Below, one piece after another: positions 11,044 through 22,346 of a stretch of 64,000 nucleotides of DNA. The stretch covers positions 112,764-176,763 of the forward strand of contig NZ_BPQD01000039.1 in NCBI RefSeq assembly GCF_022179065.1, read 5' to 3'. The notes beneath the pieces are model-generated. The model was not told the origin of the DNA. It saw nothing but the letters and a program-made list of their open reading frames with translations, and searched no databases. Every line of letters starts with the position of its first letter. Within the stretch, counting starts at the first letter, position 1. This stretch comes from Methylobacterium adhaesivum. Its GTDB lineage: Bacteria; Pseudomonadota; Alphaproteobacteria; Rhizobiales; Beijerinckiaceae. The position numbers and the translations under genes are program-made.

Positions 11044-11067
11044 CCGAGGCGAACCGGAGCGCAGCGC

Positions 11068-11766
11068 CTACGCGACGAGGCGTTCGGGCGCGCCGGCGCC
11101 CGAGACGCAGGCCTGGGCGAGGGCCTGTGTCGCATCGAGCAGCCCATCGCCGAAGCCTTCGTCCGAGGCCGAGAGGGCGAGGGGAATCTCCGTGCAGGCG
11201 AGAATCACCCGTCCGCATCCCGCCGCGATCAGACCGCGCGCCTGATTGCGCAGGATGGCGCCAGCCTCGGCCACTCTGCCGGCCTTCACGAGGCGGATGG
11301 CGCGCATCACCGCATCCTGATCGATCGGTGCGACGCAGGTGAAGCCGTGGCGGGCGAGGCGCCCGGAATAGATGCCGGCCTTCAGCGTTCCGCCGGTCGC
11401 CAGCACGCCGATGGAACCGCTTCGGTATCCCCGGACGAACAGTGCTTCGGCCACGGCATCGACGATGTGCAGGATCGGCAAGGCGGTGCGGGCCTGGAGC
11501 GCGCCGTGCCAGTGGTGAGCTGTGTTGCAGGGAATCGCGATACGGGTGGCGCCCGCCGCTTCGAGCCGGCGCAGGCCCGCCACCATGGCGGGCAGGGGGT
11601 CGGGGCCGCCGGCGAGGATCGCCCGGGTCCGGTCGGGGATGTCGGACGCCTGAAGCACCAGGGCGCCGGGATGGTCCTGGTCGCGCGATGCCGGGGTGGC
11701 CTCCACAAGTTTGCGCATGAAGTCGACGGTGGCCATTGGCCCCATGCCGCCCAGGACTCCCAGCAT
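11068..11766 (-). CDS. Aspartate/glutamate racemase family protein
   Basis: Predicted PLP-independent amino acid racemase using two cysteines. From the ATG at 11766 (MLGVLGGMGPMATVDFM), preceded by a GGAGG-type ribosome site, the protein has 232 residues, normal for the family. Cys in PCNTAHHWHGAL and Cys in LACTEIPLAL are the catalytic pair, positioned in the two half-domains. It lies 75 bp downstream of a LysR-type regulator on the same strand, which may control it. Substrate (Asp, Glu, or another acidic amino acid as in YgeA) cannot be decided from sequence. Confidence 0.9.
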   Translation of the reverse strand: MLGVLGGMGPMATVDFMRKLVEATPASRDQDHPGALVLQASDIPDRTRAILAGGPDPLPAMVAGLRRLEAAGATRIAIPCNTAHHWHGALQARTALPILHIVDAVAEALFVRGYRSGSIGVLATGGTLKAGIYSGRLARHGFTCVAPIDQDAVMRAIRLVKAGRVAEAGAILRNQARGLIAAGCGRVILACTEIPLALSASDEGFGDGLLDATQALAQACVSGAGAPERLVA

Positions 11767-11841
11767 CGTTCCCCTCCTCCGCGTGACGGAGCGAGGCATG
11801 ACGCGGCACGGCACGCGAGGCCAATGCCAAGTCGGAACGCC

Positions 11842-12717
11842 TCATGCGGTTTGCGAATACGCCCCGGCTGCAGCCCAAACCGTCTCGACGGCGGGGCGGG
11901 TGCGGGCGCAGCTGCGGTAGAGGCGGATCTCCAGGGGCACCTCCGGTCCGGCCATGATCAAGCGACCCTCGGCGAGTTCGCGGATGACGAGGCTGCGCGG
12001 CACCCAGGCGAGCCCGTGCCCCTCCAAGGCCATGGCTTTCAGAGCCTCGGCCATGGCGTTGGTGTGGGAAACGTGTCCGAGGGCGCCGACCTGGGCCTGC
12101 GCGAACAGACTCACGCGCCCGAGGAAGGTGTCGGGCGCATAGGCGAGGTGCGGCAGCGGCCCGTTCGCCCGCTGTCCGGATAGGGCCGGACTGTGCACGG
12201 CCACCAACCCATCTGTTCCGACCACGCGGTGGGGATGGAGGTCCGGATCCAGGAGGATCGGCACGCTCGGGTGATGGAACGTCAGGAGGAAATCATAGGC
12301 GCCCTCGGCGAGGGCCTGGAGGCAGTTGTGAAAGTCGTCCGCCAAAAGGCGCGTCTCGACGGGGCCGGTGCGTGCCTCGATGCCCCGCAACCAAGCGGGA
12401 AAGAAAGCGAGAGACAGGGTGTGCAGGGCGGCGACGCTCACCATCGCCCCGCCCGATTCGGTCCCGGCGCGCAGGTCCACGCGGCTGGCGTGGAGCATCC
12501 GCACGGTCTCCTCCGCGGTCTCGCGAAAACGCCGGCCCGCTGGCGTCAGGGTCGTCGGATAGGTACTGCGGTCGATGAGCGCGACGCCGAGCCAGAGTTC
12601 CAAGGCCTGGATCCGGCGGCTGAAGGCCGATTGCGTGACATGACGCGCCTCGGCCGAGCGGGAGAAGCTGCGGGTTTCGGCGAGGCTGAGGAAATCCTCG
12701 AGCCATTTCAGCTCCAC
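11842..12717 (-). CDS. LysR-family transcriptional regulator (HypT/YjiE-like N-terminus)
   Basis: DNA-binding regulator with an N-terminal winged helix (residues 2-60) and a periplasmic-binding-like effector domain; 291 residues. It starts at a GTG (12717) preceded by GGAGG at 7-bp spacing. The helix-turn-helix reads LAETRSFSRSAEARHVTQ followed by SAFSRRIQALE. The WLEDFLSLAE and AFSRRIQALE blocks resemble the HypT (YjiE) branch, which in E. coli responds to hypochlorite, but the effector here is unknown. It lies between rnd (18 bp upstream) and the racemase (75 bp downstream), both on the same strand. Confidence 0.9.
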   Translation of the reverse strand: MELKWLEDFLSLAETRSFSRSAEARHVTQSAFSRRIQALELWLGVALIDRSTYPTTLTPAGRRFRETAEETVRMLHASRVDLRAGTESGGAMVSVAALHTLSLAFFPAWLRGIEARTGPVETRLLADDFHNCLQALAEGAYDFLLTFHHPSVPILLDPDLHPHRVVGTDGLVAVHSPALSGQRANGPLPHLAYAPDTFLGRVSLFAQAQVGALGHVSHTNAMAEALKAMALEGHGLAWVPRSLVIRELAEGRLIMAGPEVPLEIRLYRSCARTRPAVETVWAAAGAYSQTA

Positions 12718-12735
12718 CGCGCGCCTCCGCGAAGG

Positions 12736-13887
12736 TCAGTTCAGTTCGCGCACCACCACGCAACCGCGCTCGGCCGAGAGGGCGAGGCGGCCGGCCTTGA
12801 GGGCAAGCGCCTTCTCGCCGAACAGAGCCCGGCGCCAGCCCTGCAGCACGGGCACGTCGGCCGCGTCATCGTCCGCGATGGCTTCAAGGTCGTCCACGGA
12901 GGCGATGATCTTCGGAGCGACGCCCTCCGTCTCGCACACGGCCTTGAGCAGAACCTTCAGGAGTTCGACCAGGGCCCCATTGCCGCCGCGGCCGCGGGTC
13001 CGCTCCGGCAGGGCGATGTCGGCGAGGTCGCGGGCAAAGCCGCGCTCCACCGCCGCCAGGATGTCGGTGCCCGTGCGCGACCGCTCGAAGCCGGCGGGAA
13101 TCGAGCGCAGGCGCCCCAGGGCCTCGACGCTGCGCGGCGCCGAGGAGGCGACGTCGATCACCGCCTCGTCTTTCAGGATGCGCCCGCGCGGCACGTTGCG
13201 GCTCTGGGCCTCGCGCTCGCGCCAGGCGGCGACCTCGATGAGCACGGCGATCTCGCGGGGCTTGCGCATTCGCCCGGCGAGGCGCCGCCAAGCTTGGCTC
13301 GGATCGGCCCGGTAGGTCTCGGGCGAGATCAGCACGCTCATCTCCTCGTCGAGCCACTCGCCCCGGTCCGTCGAGAGCAGCTGACTCGCCAGCACCTCGT
13401 AGACCTTCACAAGGTGGGTGACGTCGGAGAGGGCGTAGGTGAGCTGCGCGTCGGAAAGCGGCCGGCGCGACCAGTCGGTGAAGCGCGAGGACTTGTCGAT
13501 CTTGGCCTTCGCCACGTCGTTGACCAGTTGCTCGTAGGAGACCGAGTCGCCGTAGCCGCACACCATGGCGGCGACCTGGGTGTCGAAGAACGGCTGCGGC
13601 AGCAGGCCGCCGAGCAGCCAGATGATCTCGAGGTCCTGCCGGGCGGAATGGAACACCTTCACCACGCCCTCGTCGGCCATCAGGGCGAAGAACGGCGCGA
13701 GGTCGAGGTCCGGCGAGAGCGGATCGACGAGCACCCCCGACCCGTCCGGCCCCGCCATCTGGATGAGGCAGAGCTTCGGATAATAGGTGGTTTCCCGCAT
13801 GAACTCCGTATCGACCGTCACGAAGGCTTGCGCGGCGAAATGAGTGCAGGCGTCGGCTAGCGCCGGCGTGGTCGAGATGAGGTCCAT
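12736..13887 (-). CDS. rnd: Ribonuclease D
   Basis: 3'-5' exoribonuclease for tRNA and stable RNA maturation. The 383-residue protein has a DEDDy exonuclease domain: Exo [16 protein letters not shown], Exo II in [14 protein letters not shown], and Exo [17 protein letters not shown], with the conserved Tyr before Asp. The HRDC region follows from about residue 200. ATG at 13887. It is divergent from aspS, whereas in many Rhizobiales ppx, rnd and aspS run together; here ppx-ppk lie about 15 kb away. Confidence 0.95.
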   Translation of the reverse strand: MDLISTTPALADACTHFAAQAFVTVDTEFMRETTYYPKLCLIQMAGPDGSGVLVDPLSPDLDLAPFFALMADEGVVKVFHSARQDLEIIWLLGGLLPQPFFDTQVAAMVCGYGDSVSYEQLVNDVAKAKIDKSSRFTDWSRRPLSDAQLTYALSDVTHLVKVYEVLASQLLSTDRGEWLDEEMSVLISPETYRADPSQAWRRLAGRMRKPREIAVLIEVAAWREREAQSRNVPRGRILKDEAVIDVASSAPRSVEALGRLRSIPAGFERSRTGTDILAAVERGFARDLADIALPERTRGRGGNGALVELLKVLLKAVCETEGVAPKIIASVDDLEAIADDDAADVPVLQGWRRALFGEKALALKAGRLALSAERGCVVVRELN

Positions 13888-14145
13888 GAAAATCGGCTAT
13901 ATCGAAGGTTGACGCCGCACGCGAGATCGGATCGCCGAATCGGCGTGGATGCCGCCGAGCGAAGCGTGTTCAGGGCGCAGCCCCGGCTTTCGCCCTGGCA
14001 TGCGGCAGGCCATCCATCGGGCCGCGTGAGGCGTCCGAACGAGGCGGCGCGCCGGTCCGCCTCCCGATGCCTCGCCTTGACTTCGCTTCCCCCGCGTGAA
14101 TGGTGCGCCGCTCAATCCCAAGAGCCCGTGATGCAACAGCCCGCC

Positions 14146-15960
14146 ATGCACCGTTACCGGACCCACACCTGCGGGGCGCTGCGCCCCTCGGACGTCGGCC
14201 AGACCGTTCGCCTCTCGGGCTGGTGCCACCGCATCCGCGACCATGGCGGCGTGCTGTTCATCGACCTGCGCGACCATTACGGCCGCACGCAATGCGTGGT
14301 CGATTCGGATTCCAAGGCGTTCCAGGGCGCGAACCTCGCCCGCTCCGAATGGGTGATCCGCCTCGACGGTCGAGTGCGCACCCGGCCCGCCGGCACCGAG
14401 AACCCCGACCTGCCGACCGGCACCATCGAGGTCTACATCGACGATCTCGAGGTGCTGGGGCCGGCGGGCGAGCTGCCGGTGCCGGTGTTCGGCGACCAGG
14501 AGTATCCGGAAGAGACGCGGCTGAAGTACCGCTTCCTCGATCTGCGCCGCGACAAGCTGCACGCCAACATCATGAAGCGCGGCGCGATCATCGATTCGCT
14601 CCGCCGCCGCATGCGCGAGGGCGGGTTCTTCGAGTTCCAGACCCCGATCCTCACCGCTTCCTCGCCGGAGGGCGCCCGCGACTACCTCGTGCCGTCCCGC
14701 GTGCATCCGGGCAAGTTCTACGCGCTGCCCCAGGCGCCGCAGCAGTTCAAGCAGCTGACGATGATCGCCGGCTTCGACCGCTACTTCCAGATCGCGCCCT
14801 GCTTCCGTGACGAGGATGCCCGCGCCGACCGCTCCCCGGGCGAGTTCTACCAGCTCGACATCGAGATGAGCTTCGTGACGCAGGAGGACGTGTTCCAGTC
14901 CGTGGAGCCGGTGCTGCGCAGCGTCTTCGAGGAATTCGCCGACGGCAAGCGCGTGACGAAGGACTTCCCGCGCATCCCCTATGCCGAGGCGATGCTGAAA
15001 TACGGCGTCGACAAGCCGGACCTGCGCAACCCCCTCATCATCGCCGACGTGACCGACCTGTTCGCCCGCGAGGACGTGGCGTTCAAGGCGTTCAAGGGCG
15101 TGATCGCGTCGGGCGGCGTGGTGCGGGCGATTCCGGCGACGGGTGCCGCCGGCCAGTCGCGCTCGTTCTTCGACAAGCTCAACGACTTCGCCCGCTCGGA
15201 GGGCGCGCCCGGCCTCGGCTATATCGTGTTCGAGGACGTCGACGGCGTGCTCACCGGCAAGGGACCCATCGCCAAGTTCATCCCGGCCGAAGTCCAGGCG
15301 TCGATCGCCGAGACCACGGGCACGAAGGCCGGCGACGCGGTGTTCTTCTCCGCCGGCACCGAGGCCAAGGCGGCCGCGCTCGCCGGCAAGGCGCGCAACC
15401 GCATCGCCGACGAACTGAACCTCTCCGACAAGGACCAGTTCGCGTTCTGCTGGATCACCGACTTCCCGATGTACGAGTGGAACGAGGACGACAAGAAGAT
15501 CGACTTCTCCCACAACCCGTTCTCGATGCCGAACTTCGATCGCGAGGCGTTCCTGGCCCTCGACCCGGCAGACGAGAAGACGATCCTGGGCATCAAGGCG
15601 TTCCAGTACGACATCGTCTGCAACGGCACCGAACTCTCGTCGGGCGCCATCCGCAACCATCGCCCGGACGTGATGGAGAAGGCCTTCGGCATCGCCGGCT
15701 ACGGCGTCGAAGTGCTCGAGGAAAAGTTCGGCGGCATGCTCAATGCGCTCAAGCTCGGCGCCCCGCCGCACGGCGGCATCGCTCCGGGGATCGACCGCAT
15801 CGTGATGCTGCTCTGCGGCGAACAGAACCTGCGCGAGGTGGTGCTGTTCCCCATGAACCAGCGCGCCGAGGACCTGATGATGGGCGCCCCCGCCGAGGCG
15901 ACCCCGAAGCAGCTGCGCGAACTCCATATCCGCCTGAACCTGCCCGAGAAGAGCGCGTAA
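14146..15960 (+). CDS. aspS: Aspartyl-tRNA synthetase (bacterial, probably non-discriminating Asp/Asn type)
   Basis: Class II synthetase for tRNA-Asp. From the ATG at 14146 ([18 protein letters not shown]) it has 604 residues; an in-frame ATG at 14131 would add five residues. Domains: an N-terminal OB fold ([15 protein letters not shown]), the catalytic core with motif 2 ([17 protein letters not shown]), the bacterial GAD insertion domain (about residues 290-420), and motif 3 ([15 protein letters not shown]). Because gatCAB is also present, the enzyme may misacylate tRNA-Asn, with GatCAB correcting it; this is inference from family knowledge. A 258-bp divergent region separates it from rnd. 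Confidence 0.97.
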   Translation: MHRYRTHTCGALRPSDVGQTVRLSGWCHRIRDHGGVLFIDLRDHYGRTQCVVDSDSKAFQGANLARSEWVIRLDGRVRTRPAGTENPDLPTGTIEVYIDDLEVLGPAGELPVPVFGDQEYPEETRLKYRFLDLRRDKLHANIMKRGAIIDSLRRRMREGGFFEFQTPILTASSPEGARDYLVPSRVHPGKFYALPQAPQQFKQLTMIAGFDRYFQIAPCFRDEDARADRSPGEFYQLDIEMSFVTQEDVFQSVEPVLRSVFEEFADGKRVTKDFPRIPYAEAMLKYGVDKPDLRNPLIIADVTDLFAREDVAFKAFKGVIASGGVVRAIPATGAAGQSRSFFDKLNDFARSEGAPGLGYIVFEDVDGVLTGKGPIAKFIPAEVQASIAETTGTKAGDAVFFSAGTEAKAAALAGKARNRIADELNLSDKDQFAFCWITDFPMYEWNEDDKKIDFSHNPFSMPNFDREAFLALDPADEKTILGIKAFQYDIVCNGTELSSGAIRNHRPDVMEKAFGIAGYGVEVLEEKFGGMLNALKLGAPPHGGIAPGIDRIVMLLCGEQNLREVVLFPMNQRAEDLMMGAPAEATPKQLRELHIRLNLPEKSA

Positions 15961-16034
15961 GGGCGAAGCCCTCCCCCGGCCGGGGGGAGGGCCGCGTTCC
16001 GCGTGCCCCCGCCACGGGAGATGTTGCCCGAGCC

Positions 16035-16919
16035 GTGCCGAGCCTCGTCGCCATCGTCGTCGCCCATGACAGCGCGCAGGCCCTACCCGGCTGCCTCGCG
16101 GCCTTGGCTGCCGAGCACGTGCCGGCCCTCGTCGTCGACAATGCCAGCCGGGACGCGTCCGTGGCGGTGGCGGAGGCAGCGGGCGCGCGGGTGGTGCGGA
16201 TGCCCCGCAACGAGGGCTATGGCCGGGCGAACAACCGCGGCGTCGCCGCCGCGTCCCAGGCCGAGCGCGTCCTCATCCTCAACCCCGACGTGACGCTGCG
16301 GCCGGGCGCCGTCGATGCCCTGCTCGCCGCCGCACGCGCCTATCCGGATGCCGGGCTCCTCGCGCCCCGCCTCGTGGAGCCGGACGGACGGTTCTTCTAT
16401 CAGCCGCGCTCGCTGCTCGCGCCCTATTTGACGAACCCGAAGGGCCGGCGGTCCCTGCCCGAGGGCGATGCCTGCGCGCCGTTCCTGTCCGGCGCCTGCC
16501 TGATGATCCGCCGCGACCTGTTCCTGGCGCTCGGCGGCTTCGACCCGAACCTGTTCCTGTTCTATGAGGACGACGACCTGTGCCGGCGGGTGGCGGATGC
16601 GGGCCACGCCCTCGTGCATGTCCACGGGGCGCAAGCCCTGCACGGGCGCGGACGCTCGTCGGCGCCGGACCCCGGCCGGGTGTTCCGCACCCGCTGGCAT
16701 CAGGCGTGGTCGCGCGCCTACGTCTCCGCCAAATACGGCCTGCCCGACCCGAGCCCGGGCATGCTCGCCGTCAACGCCCCGAAGGCGGCCCTGGCGCGCC
16801 TCATCCGCCACCGCGGGTTATGGGAGCGCTACGGCGGCTCGGCGGCGGGAGCATTCGCCGCCCTGCGCGGCCGCACGGCGCTTGCCCGCGAGGGATTGGA
16901 CCGGGAGGCGTCCCGGTGA
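16035..16919 (+). CDS. Family 2 glycosyltransferase (rhamnosyltransferase-like)
   Basis: Predicted GT-A fold enzyme transferring a sugar from a nucleotide donor, probably for surface polysaccharide. With a GTG start at 16035 (VPSLVAIVVAHDSAQ) it has 294 residues. Seen are the nucleotide-binding VVDNASRD (about 33-40), the GYGRANNRG loop, the DXD-like LNPDVTL, and the acceptor-side motif GGFDPNLFLFYEDDDLCRR typical of WbbL-type enzymes. No transmembrane anchor is evident. Its stop overlaps the start of the next gene (GTGA), implying coupled translation. No other polysaccharide genes lie nearby, so the acceptor is unknown. Confidence 0.88.
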   Translation: MPSLVAIVVAHDSAQALPGCLAALAAEHVPALVVDNASRDASVAVAEAAGARVVRMPRNEGYGRANNRGVAAASQAERVLILNPDVTLRPGAVDALLAAARAYPDAGLLAPRLVEPDGRFFYQPRSLLAPYLTNPKGRRSLPEGDACAPFLSGACLMIRRDLFLALGGFDPNLFLFYEDDDLCRRVADAGHALVHVHGAQALHGRGRSSAPDPGRVFRTRWHQAWSRAYVSAKYGLPDPSPGMLAVNAPKAALARLIRHRGLWERYGGSAAGAFAALRGRTALAREGLDREASR

Positions 16920-17248
16920 GCGCAAGCGGCGGTGTCGTAAGCATCCTCGCTCCGCAGGCAGCCCTGGCGCATGCGGTGGCCCGCGTGGCCGCGCACAGCT
17001 TCGCGATCGTCGCCCGCAACACCCGGGGCGACAGCGTCTACCTGAAGCCCGAGGGTTGCGCCTTCGCGCTCCGGATCTCCAACCACGCCCGCACCCCGAA
17101 GCAGCGCAAAAACCACCCCGACGCCATCACCAGCCTCGTGATCCGGACGCCTCAGACGGAACGCAGCGTCGACGCGCTCGTCGAGCAGGCCCTGCAGAAC
17201 TTCGCCGGTGCGCGCCGGACGCGCGAGGCGAGCGAGCAGTCCGCCTGA
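16916..17248 (+). CDS. Small protein of unknown function, coupled to the glycosyltransferase
   Basis: Not recognised. The start is the GTG at 16916, which overlaps the glycosyltransferase stop (GTGA); the product has 110 residues. It is soluble-looking, basic in the middle (ARTPKQRKNHPDAITS), with an N-terminal Ala/Val helix and a C-terminal helical segment (RSVDALVEQALQNFAGARR). Codon use matches its neighbours (strong GC at third positions), which argues for a real gene. It ends 8 bp before the convergent DUF3297 gene. Overlap with the glycosyltransferase suggests co-expression, but no function can be assigned. Confidence 0.7.
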   Translation: MSASGGVVSILAPQAALAHAVARVAAHSFAIVARNTRGDSVYLKPEGCAFALRISNHARTPKQRKNHPDAITSLVIRTPQTERSVDALVEQALQNFAGARRTREASEQSA

Positions 17249-17255
17249 ACCGCCC

Positions 17256-17507
17256 TCAGCCCTCGGCGGGCTCATCGCGAAAATACGGCTCGACGGCACC
17301 CTTCAGCTTCACCGTCATCGGGTTGCCGGCCCGGTCGAGGGTCTTGCCGGCAGAGAGGCGGACCCAGCCCTCGCTGACACAATATTCCTCGACGTTGGTC
17401 TTCTCGACGCCCTTGAAGCGAATGCCGATGCCGCGCTCGAGGATCTTCTCGTCGTAGTACGGGCTGTTCGGGTTCACGGCGAGGCGGTCGGGAAGCGTGT
17501 CGGACAT
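17256..17507 (-). CDS. DUF3297 family protein
   Basis: Small conserved proteobacterial protein of unknown role. From the ATG at 17507 (MSDTLPDRLAVNPNSPYYDE) it has 83 residues, the usual family length. The blocks NPNSPYYDE, GIGIRFKG and EEYCVSEGWVRL are characteristic of DUF3297. No signal peptide or membrane segment is visible. It converges on the 110-residue gene and is 49 bp downstream of the acetyltransferase gene on the same strand. Confidence 0.88.
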   Translation of the reverse strand: MSDTLPDRLAVNPNSPYYDEKILERGIGIRFKGVEKTNVEEYCVSEGWVRLSAGKTLDRAGNPMTVKLKGAVEPYFRDEPAEG

Positions 17508-17556
17508 CGTCGGGCGGCCCTGTCGATCAGTTTGGGTGGGGAAGCGGGTAAGGGAT

Positions 17557-18192
17557 TCAGGCGCCGCCCGCAACGTCGAGCGCCCGCGCCGCCGCGATCA
17601 GGTCGGCCGTTCGCCCGCTCTGGAGGAGGGGCACGAGGCCCGCCACGGCCGCGTAGGGCCTGTCCCACCAAGCGGTTTCGAGAAGAGCCGCGACGGTCTC
17701 GGGGTCGAAGCGATGGCGCACCACCCGGGCGGGGTTGCCGGCCACCACGGCGTAGGGCGGCACGTCCCGGCTCACCACGGCGCGGGCCGCCACCACGGCG
17801 CCGTGGCCGATGGTGACGCCCGACAGGATGAGGCAGCCCGAGCCGAGCCAGACGTCCGAGCCGATGGTCACGCCGCCGCGCGAGGCATGGTAATCCGCCG
17901 GGGCCTCGACGTCCGGCCACAGGCCGCGCATGGCGGCGAACGGATAGGTCGAGACCCAGTCGAGGCGATGCCCGCCGCCCAGCAGGATTTCGACCTTGTC
18001 GGCGATGGAACAAAATCGGCCGATCGTCAGGCTCTGGCCGGATTCGGGAAACCGCACCTTCGGCCGTCCGTAGGAATACGCGCCGATGGAGAATCCATGG
18101 CGTTCGACCCCTCGCGCAAGGTGAATCCGGGTCTCGTTGTTCGGGTTGCGCCCACTCCGCAGGCGGTGCAACAGGGTTTTCAACCGACGCAC
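17557..18192 (-). CDS. CatB-related O-acetyltransferase (hexapeptide repeat)
   Basis: Left-handed beta-helix acyl-CoA-dependent acetyltransferase of the xenobiotic acetyltransferase type. Reading from a GTG at 18192 (VRRLKTLLHRL) the product has 211 residues. Features: hexapeptide turns from FCSIADKVEI onward, the active-site histidine region GGGHRLDWVSTYPF typical of CatB/Vat enzymes, and the late coils SDVWLGSGCLILSGVTIGHG and AGNPARVV. The start codon is uncertain because no clear ribosome site is seen. It diverges from maeB (63 bp). The acceptor could be a sugar or an antibiotic; no resistance claim is justified. Confidence 0.82.
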   Translation of the reverse strand: MRRLKTLLHRLRSGRNPNNETRIHLARGVERHGFSIGAYSYGRPKVRFPESGQSLTIGRFCSIADKVEILLGGGHRLDWVSTYPFAAMRGLWPDVEAPADYHASRGGVTIGSDVWLGSGCLILSGVTIGHGAVVAARAVVSRDVPPYAVVAGNPARVVRHRFDPETVAALLETAWWDRPYAAVAGLVPLLQSGRTADLIAAARALDVAGGA

Positions 18193-18255
18193 CCCGGATC
18201 CGACCGGAACGGTGCTCCGCTGCGCGCACGGCGCAACATCCAGGGAGTGAGGCCC

Positions 18256-20589
<2,334 letters not shown>

Positions 20590-20624
20590 AACCGACCCGC
20601 CGACGGGCGGAGCGATCGAGACGT

Positions 20625-20659
20625 AAAAAAAGGCCCCCGGATCGCTCCGGGGGCCTTTC
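20625..20659. terminator. Bidirectional rho-independent terminator between maeB and the convergent membrane-protein gene
   Basis: A perfect 10-bp stem (AGGCCCCCGG at 20631-20640 pairing with CCGGGGGCCT at 20647-20656) has a 6-nt loop. It is flanked by seven A residues on the left (20625-20631) and TTT on the right. The long T-run lies on the minus strand, so it terminates the minus-strand gene best, but it should also end the maeB transcript. Confidence 0.85.
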
Positions 20660-20703
20660 TCGTTCGGCGATGCCCGCCGGCGCAGCGCCGGCGGGAGGCG
20701 CGA

Positions 20704-21618
20704 TCAATCGCGGCGGGTGCCGGAGGCGAGGGCCGGATCGACAGCGCCGAAGCGACCACCGAGGAAGGCCGCGAGGGCACCGAGGACGAGGGCGAGGGCG
20801 GCATAGAGCGAGCCCTGAGCCGCCGCCTTGCGGGTCGTCTCGGCGGCGGCGGTCGCCTTCTGCTTGGCCTCGGCCGCGGCCTGCTCGTACTGCTTGCGGT
20901 AGTTCTGGACCTGAGCCTTTGCCTCGTCGGGAGAGATGCCCTGCGCCTTGGCCAGAGCATCCGCGGCGCGGGCCTCGGCCTGGGCCTGCTGGGCCGCATC
21001 ACCCGAGAGATAGGCGCGCACGGCCTGGGCGGCGGTGTCCCGCAGGGCTGCCGGATCCTGGCCGCCCGACGTCTGGCGCACCTGGTTCTCGATGCCGTCG
21101 AGGGGGTTCGCCAGCTTGGTGAGCGAGGGCGCGGCAGTCTGAGCCGCCGTCTGGGCGGCCCCGCCGATGGCCGAGCCCGCGCCGCCGATCACGCTGGACA
21201 GGCCACCGAAAGCACCGCCCACGAGGCTGCCGGCCGCCGAGGTCAGCAGATAGACGATGACGAGGGTGGTGACCGCCCAGGAGACGAGACCATGGTAGCC
21301 GCTGGTGCCGGCGGACGGCTTGCCCGACAGGCGGCCGGCGAGGAAGCCGCCGATGAGCGAGGCGACGATGCCCGAGCCGACCCACCACAGACCCGCGCCC
21401 GTGGACAGGCTGGCGATGGACGGCGTGTCGTTGCCCGTGGGGTCGAGGGTCGCCATGCCGACGCCGAGGCCGACCATGTTGAGGATCATCTGCGCCACGA
21501 GGGCGATGACGGCGCCGGCGAAGACCGCTCCCCATGAGACCTGATGCAGCAGGAGCGTGCTGCGCGGTTCGATGGCGGTGGTCGAGACGACGGACGTGCG
21601 TGCGGGTGTAACGGCCAA
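20704..21618 (-). CDS. Multi-span membrane protein (PhnA-like family of Rhizobiales)
   Basis: Membrane protein of unknown function. I place the start at a TTG (21618) because AGGAG lies exactly 7 bp upstream; this gives 304 residues (LAVTPARTSVVSTTAIEP). Hydrophobic segments are at about 27-52 (WGAVFAGAVIALVAQMILN), 70-95 (GAGLWWVGSGIVASLIGGFL), 108-130 (LVSWAVTTLVIVYLLTSA), a Gly/Ala-rich stretch (FGGLSSVIGGAGSAIGGAA), and a C-terminal one (LYAALALVLGALAAFLGG). Between the last two is a charged Ala/Gln/Lys helix, probably a coiled coil outside the membrane. Similar proteins are often annotated PhnA-like, a name with no functional support. The open frame extends upstream to 21735 but without coding character. 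Confidence 0.8.
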   Translation of the reverse strand: MAVTPARTSVVSTTAIEPRSTLLLHQVSWGAVFAGAVIALVAQMILNMVGLGVGMATLDPTGNDTPSIASLSTGAGLWWVGSGIVASLIGGFLAGRLSGKPSAGTSGYHGLVSWAVTTLVIVYLLTSAAGSLVGGAFGGLSSVIGGAGSAIGGAAQTAAQTAAPSLTKLANPLDGIENQVRQTSGGQDPAALRDTAAQAVRAYLSGDAAQQAQAEARAADALAKAQGISPDEAKAQVQNYRKQYEQAAAEAKQKATAAAETTRKAAAQGSLYAALALVLGALAAFLGGRFGAVDPALASGTRRD

Positions 21619-21969
21619 GGGGGAACTCCTGGAAAACGGTCGCGGAAGTCGGATCGGGATGCACCCGGAAAAGCCGGGTCGGCATTCCGACCGTGAAGAT
21701 GGAGGCGATGCGTCGGATGACACGAAAACGGGCACACCCTGCCCAATCGCGCGGCATCGTACGCCCTCGACCTCCCAACGTGCGGTTCCGCAAAATGTTC
21801 GCGACGTTTCGCCGTTCTTGCGGTCGACGGCGATTTCCGGTGAAGACTGCGCCCAAGCGCGGTGGCTTCAGGCCTGCGGTCCAACGGATCGGCCGGGGAA
21901 GCGGAGCACCCGCGCTCGGCTGTTGGCCCCGGAAGGGACCGTTCAAGATATTCGATGGTTTAGTGAAAA
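21619..21969. other. Noncoding gap between the membrane-protein gene and tRNA-Gly
   Basis: 351 bp with no credible gene. It should hold the promoter of the minus-strand membrane-protein gene and the 3' end of the tRNA transcript. I looked for a sigma-EcfG type GGAAC-N16/17-CGTT promoter and for hairpin terminators with T-runs and saw neither clearly. Confidence 0.5.
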
Positions 21970-22044
21970 TGGAGCGGGCGAAGGGATTCGAACCCTCGAC
22001 CCCAACCTTGGCAAGGTTGTGCTCTACCCCTGAGCTACACCCGC
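21970..22044 (-). tRNA. tRNA-Gly (anticodon GCC), copy 2
   Basis: 75 nt including encoded CCA. The 5' end is at 22044 (GCGGGTG acceptor arm pairing with CGCCCGC). The D-arm is GCTC/GAGC, the anticodon loop TTGCCAA in a CAACC/GGTTG stem, and the T-arm GAGGG-TTCGAAT-CCCTT. The discriminator base is T. It is identical to the copy at 22145-22219, 100 bp upstream on the same strand, so both are probably one transcript. Confidence 0.97.
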
Positions 22045-22144
22045 TCACACCACGATACCGGCGCGAAGCCGACGATCGGGATCTTCTCTATCACGACGCC
22101 AGTAAACCTGGGCGGTTTCCAGCCTCGTTTCGTCTCGGTTCAAT

Positions 22145-22219
22145 TGGAGCGGGCGAAGGGATTCGAACCCTCGACCCCAACCTTGGCAAGGTTGTGCTCT
22201 ACCCCTGAGCTACACCCGC
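22145..22219 (-). tRNA. tRNA-Gly (anticodon GCC), copy 1
   Basis: 75 nt with encoded CCA and the same cloverleaf as the downstream copy; all four stems pair perfectly apart from the usual wobble. The anticodon GCC reads GGC and GGT, the dominant glycine codons in this GC-rich window, which fits the duplication. A candidate promoter lies about 50 bp upstream. Confidence 0.97.
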
Positions 22220-22272
22220 TCACAACCGTATGCCGCTGGTGGAAAGAACCGCCGGCGGCCCCGGACGGCGTC

Positions 22273-22301
22273 TCTAAACACCATTCCGCGGAGCGTTGCA
22301 A
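22273..22301 (-). promoter_or_regulatory. Candidate sigma-70-type promoter of the tRNA-Gly pair
   Basis: On the minus strand a TTGCAA (22301-22296) is followed after 17 bp by TTTAGA (22278-22273). Transcription would begin near 22266, giving a leader of about 45 nt before the first tRNA. The spacing is ideal; the match is 4/6 for the -35 and 3/6 for the -10, so this is only a candidate. Confidence 0.4.
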
Positions 22302-22346
22302 GGGCCGAACGGGCGATTCCCGTAGCCGGCGCGTTTCGGCGCCCGG

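Noticed and set aside
13971-13997. Hairpin CAGGGCG...CGCCCTG between rnd and aspS, considered as a leader attenuator for aspS
   Set aside because: The loop is 13 nt, no T-run follows, no antiterminator pairing is visible, and T-box control is not expected in this phylum.
21693-22208. Plus-strand frame of 171 codons running through both tRNA-Gly genes
   Set aside because: Its apparent repeat is just the two identical tRNA genes read on the wrong strand; no coding character.
21970-22219. tRNA-Gly pair as a possible integration site of a genomic island
   Set aside because: No integrase, no truncated tRNA 3' duplicate and no foreign-looking composition on either side.
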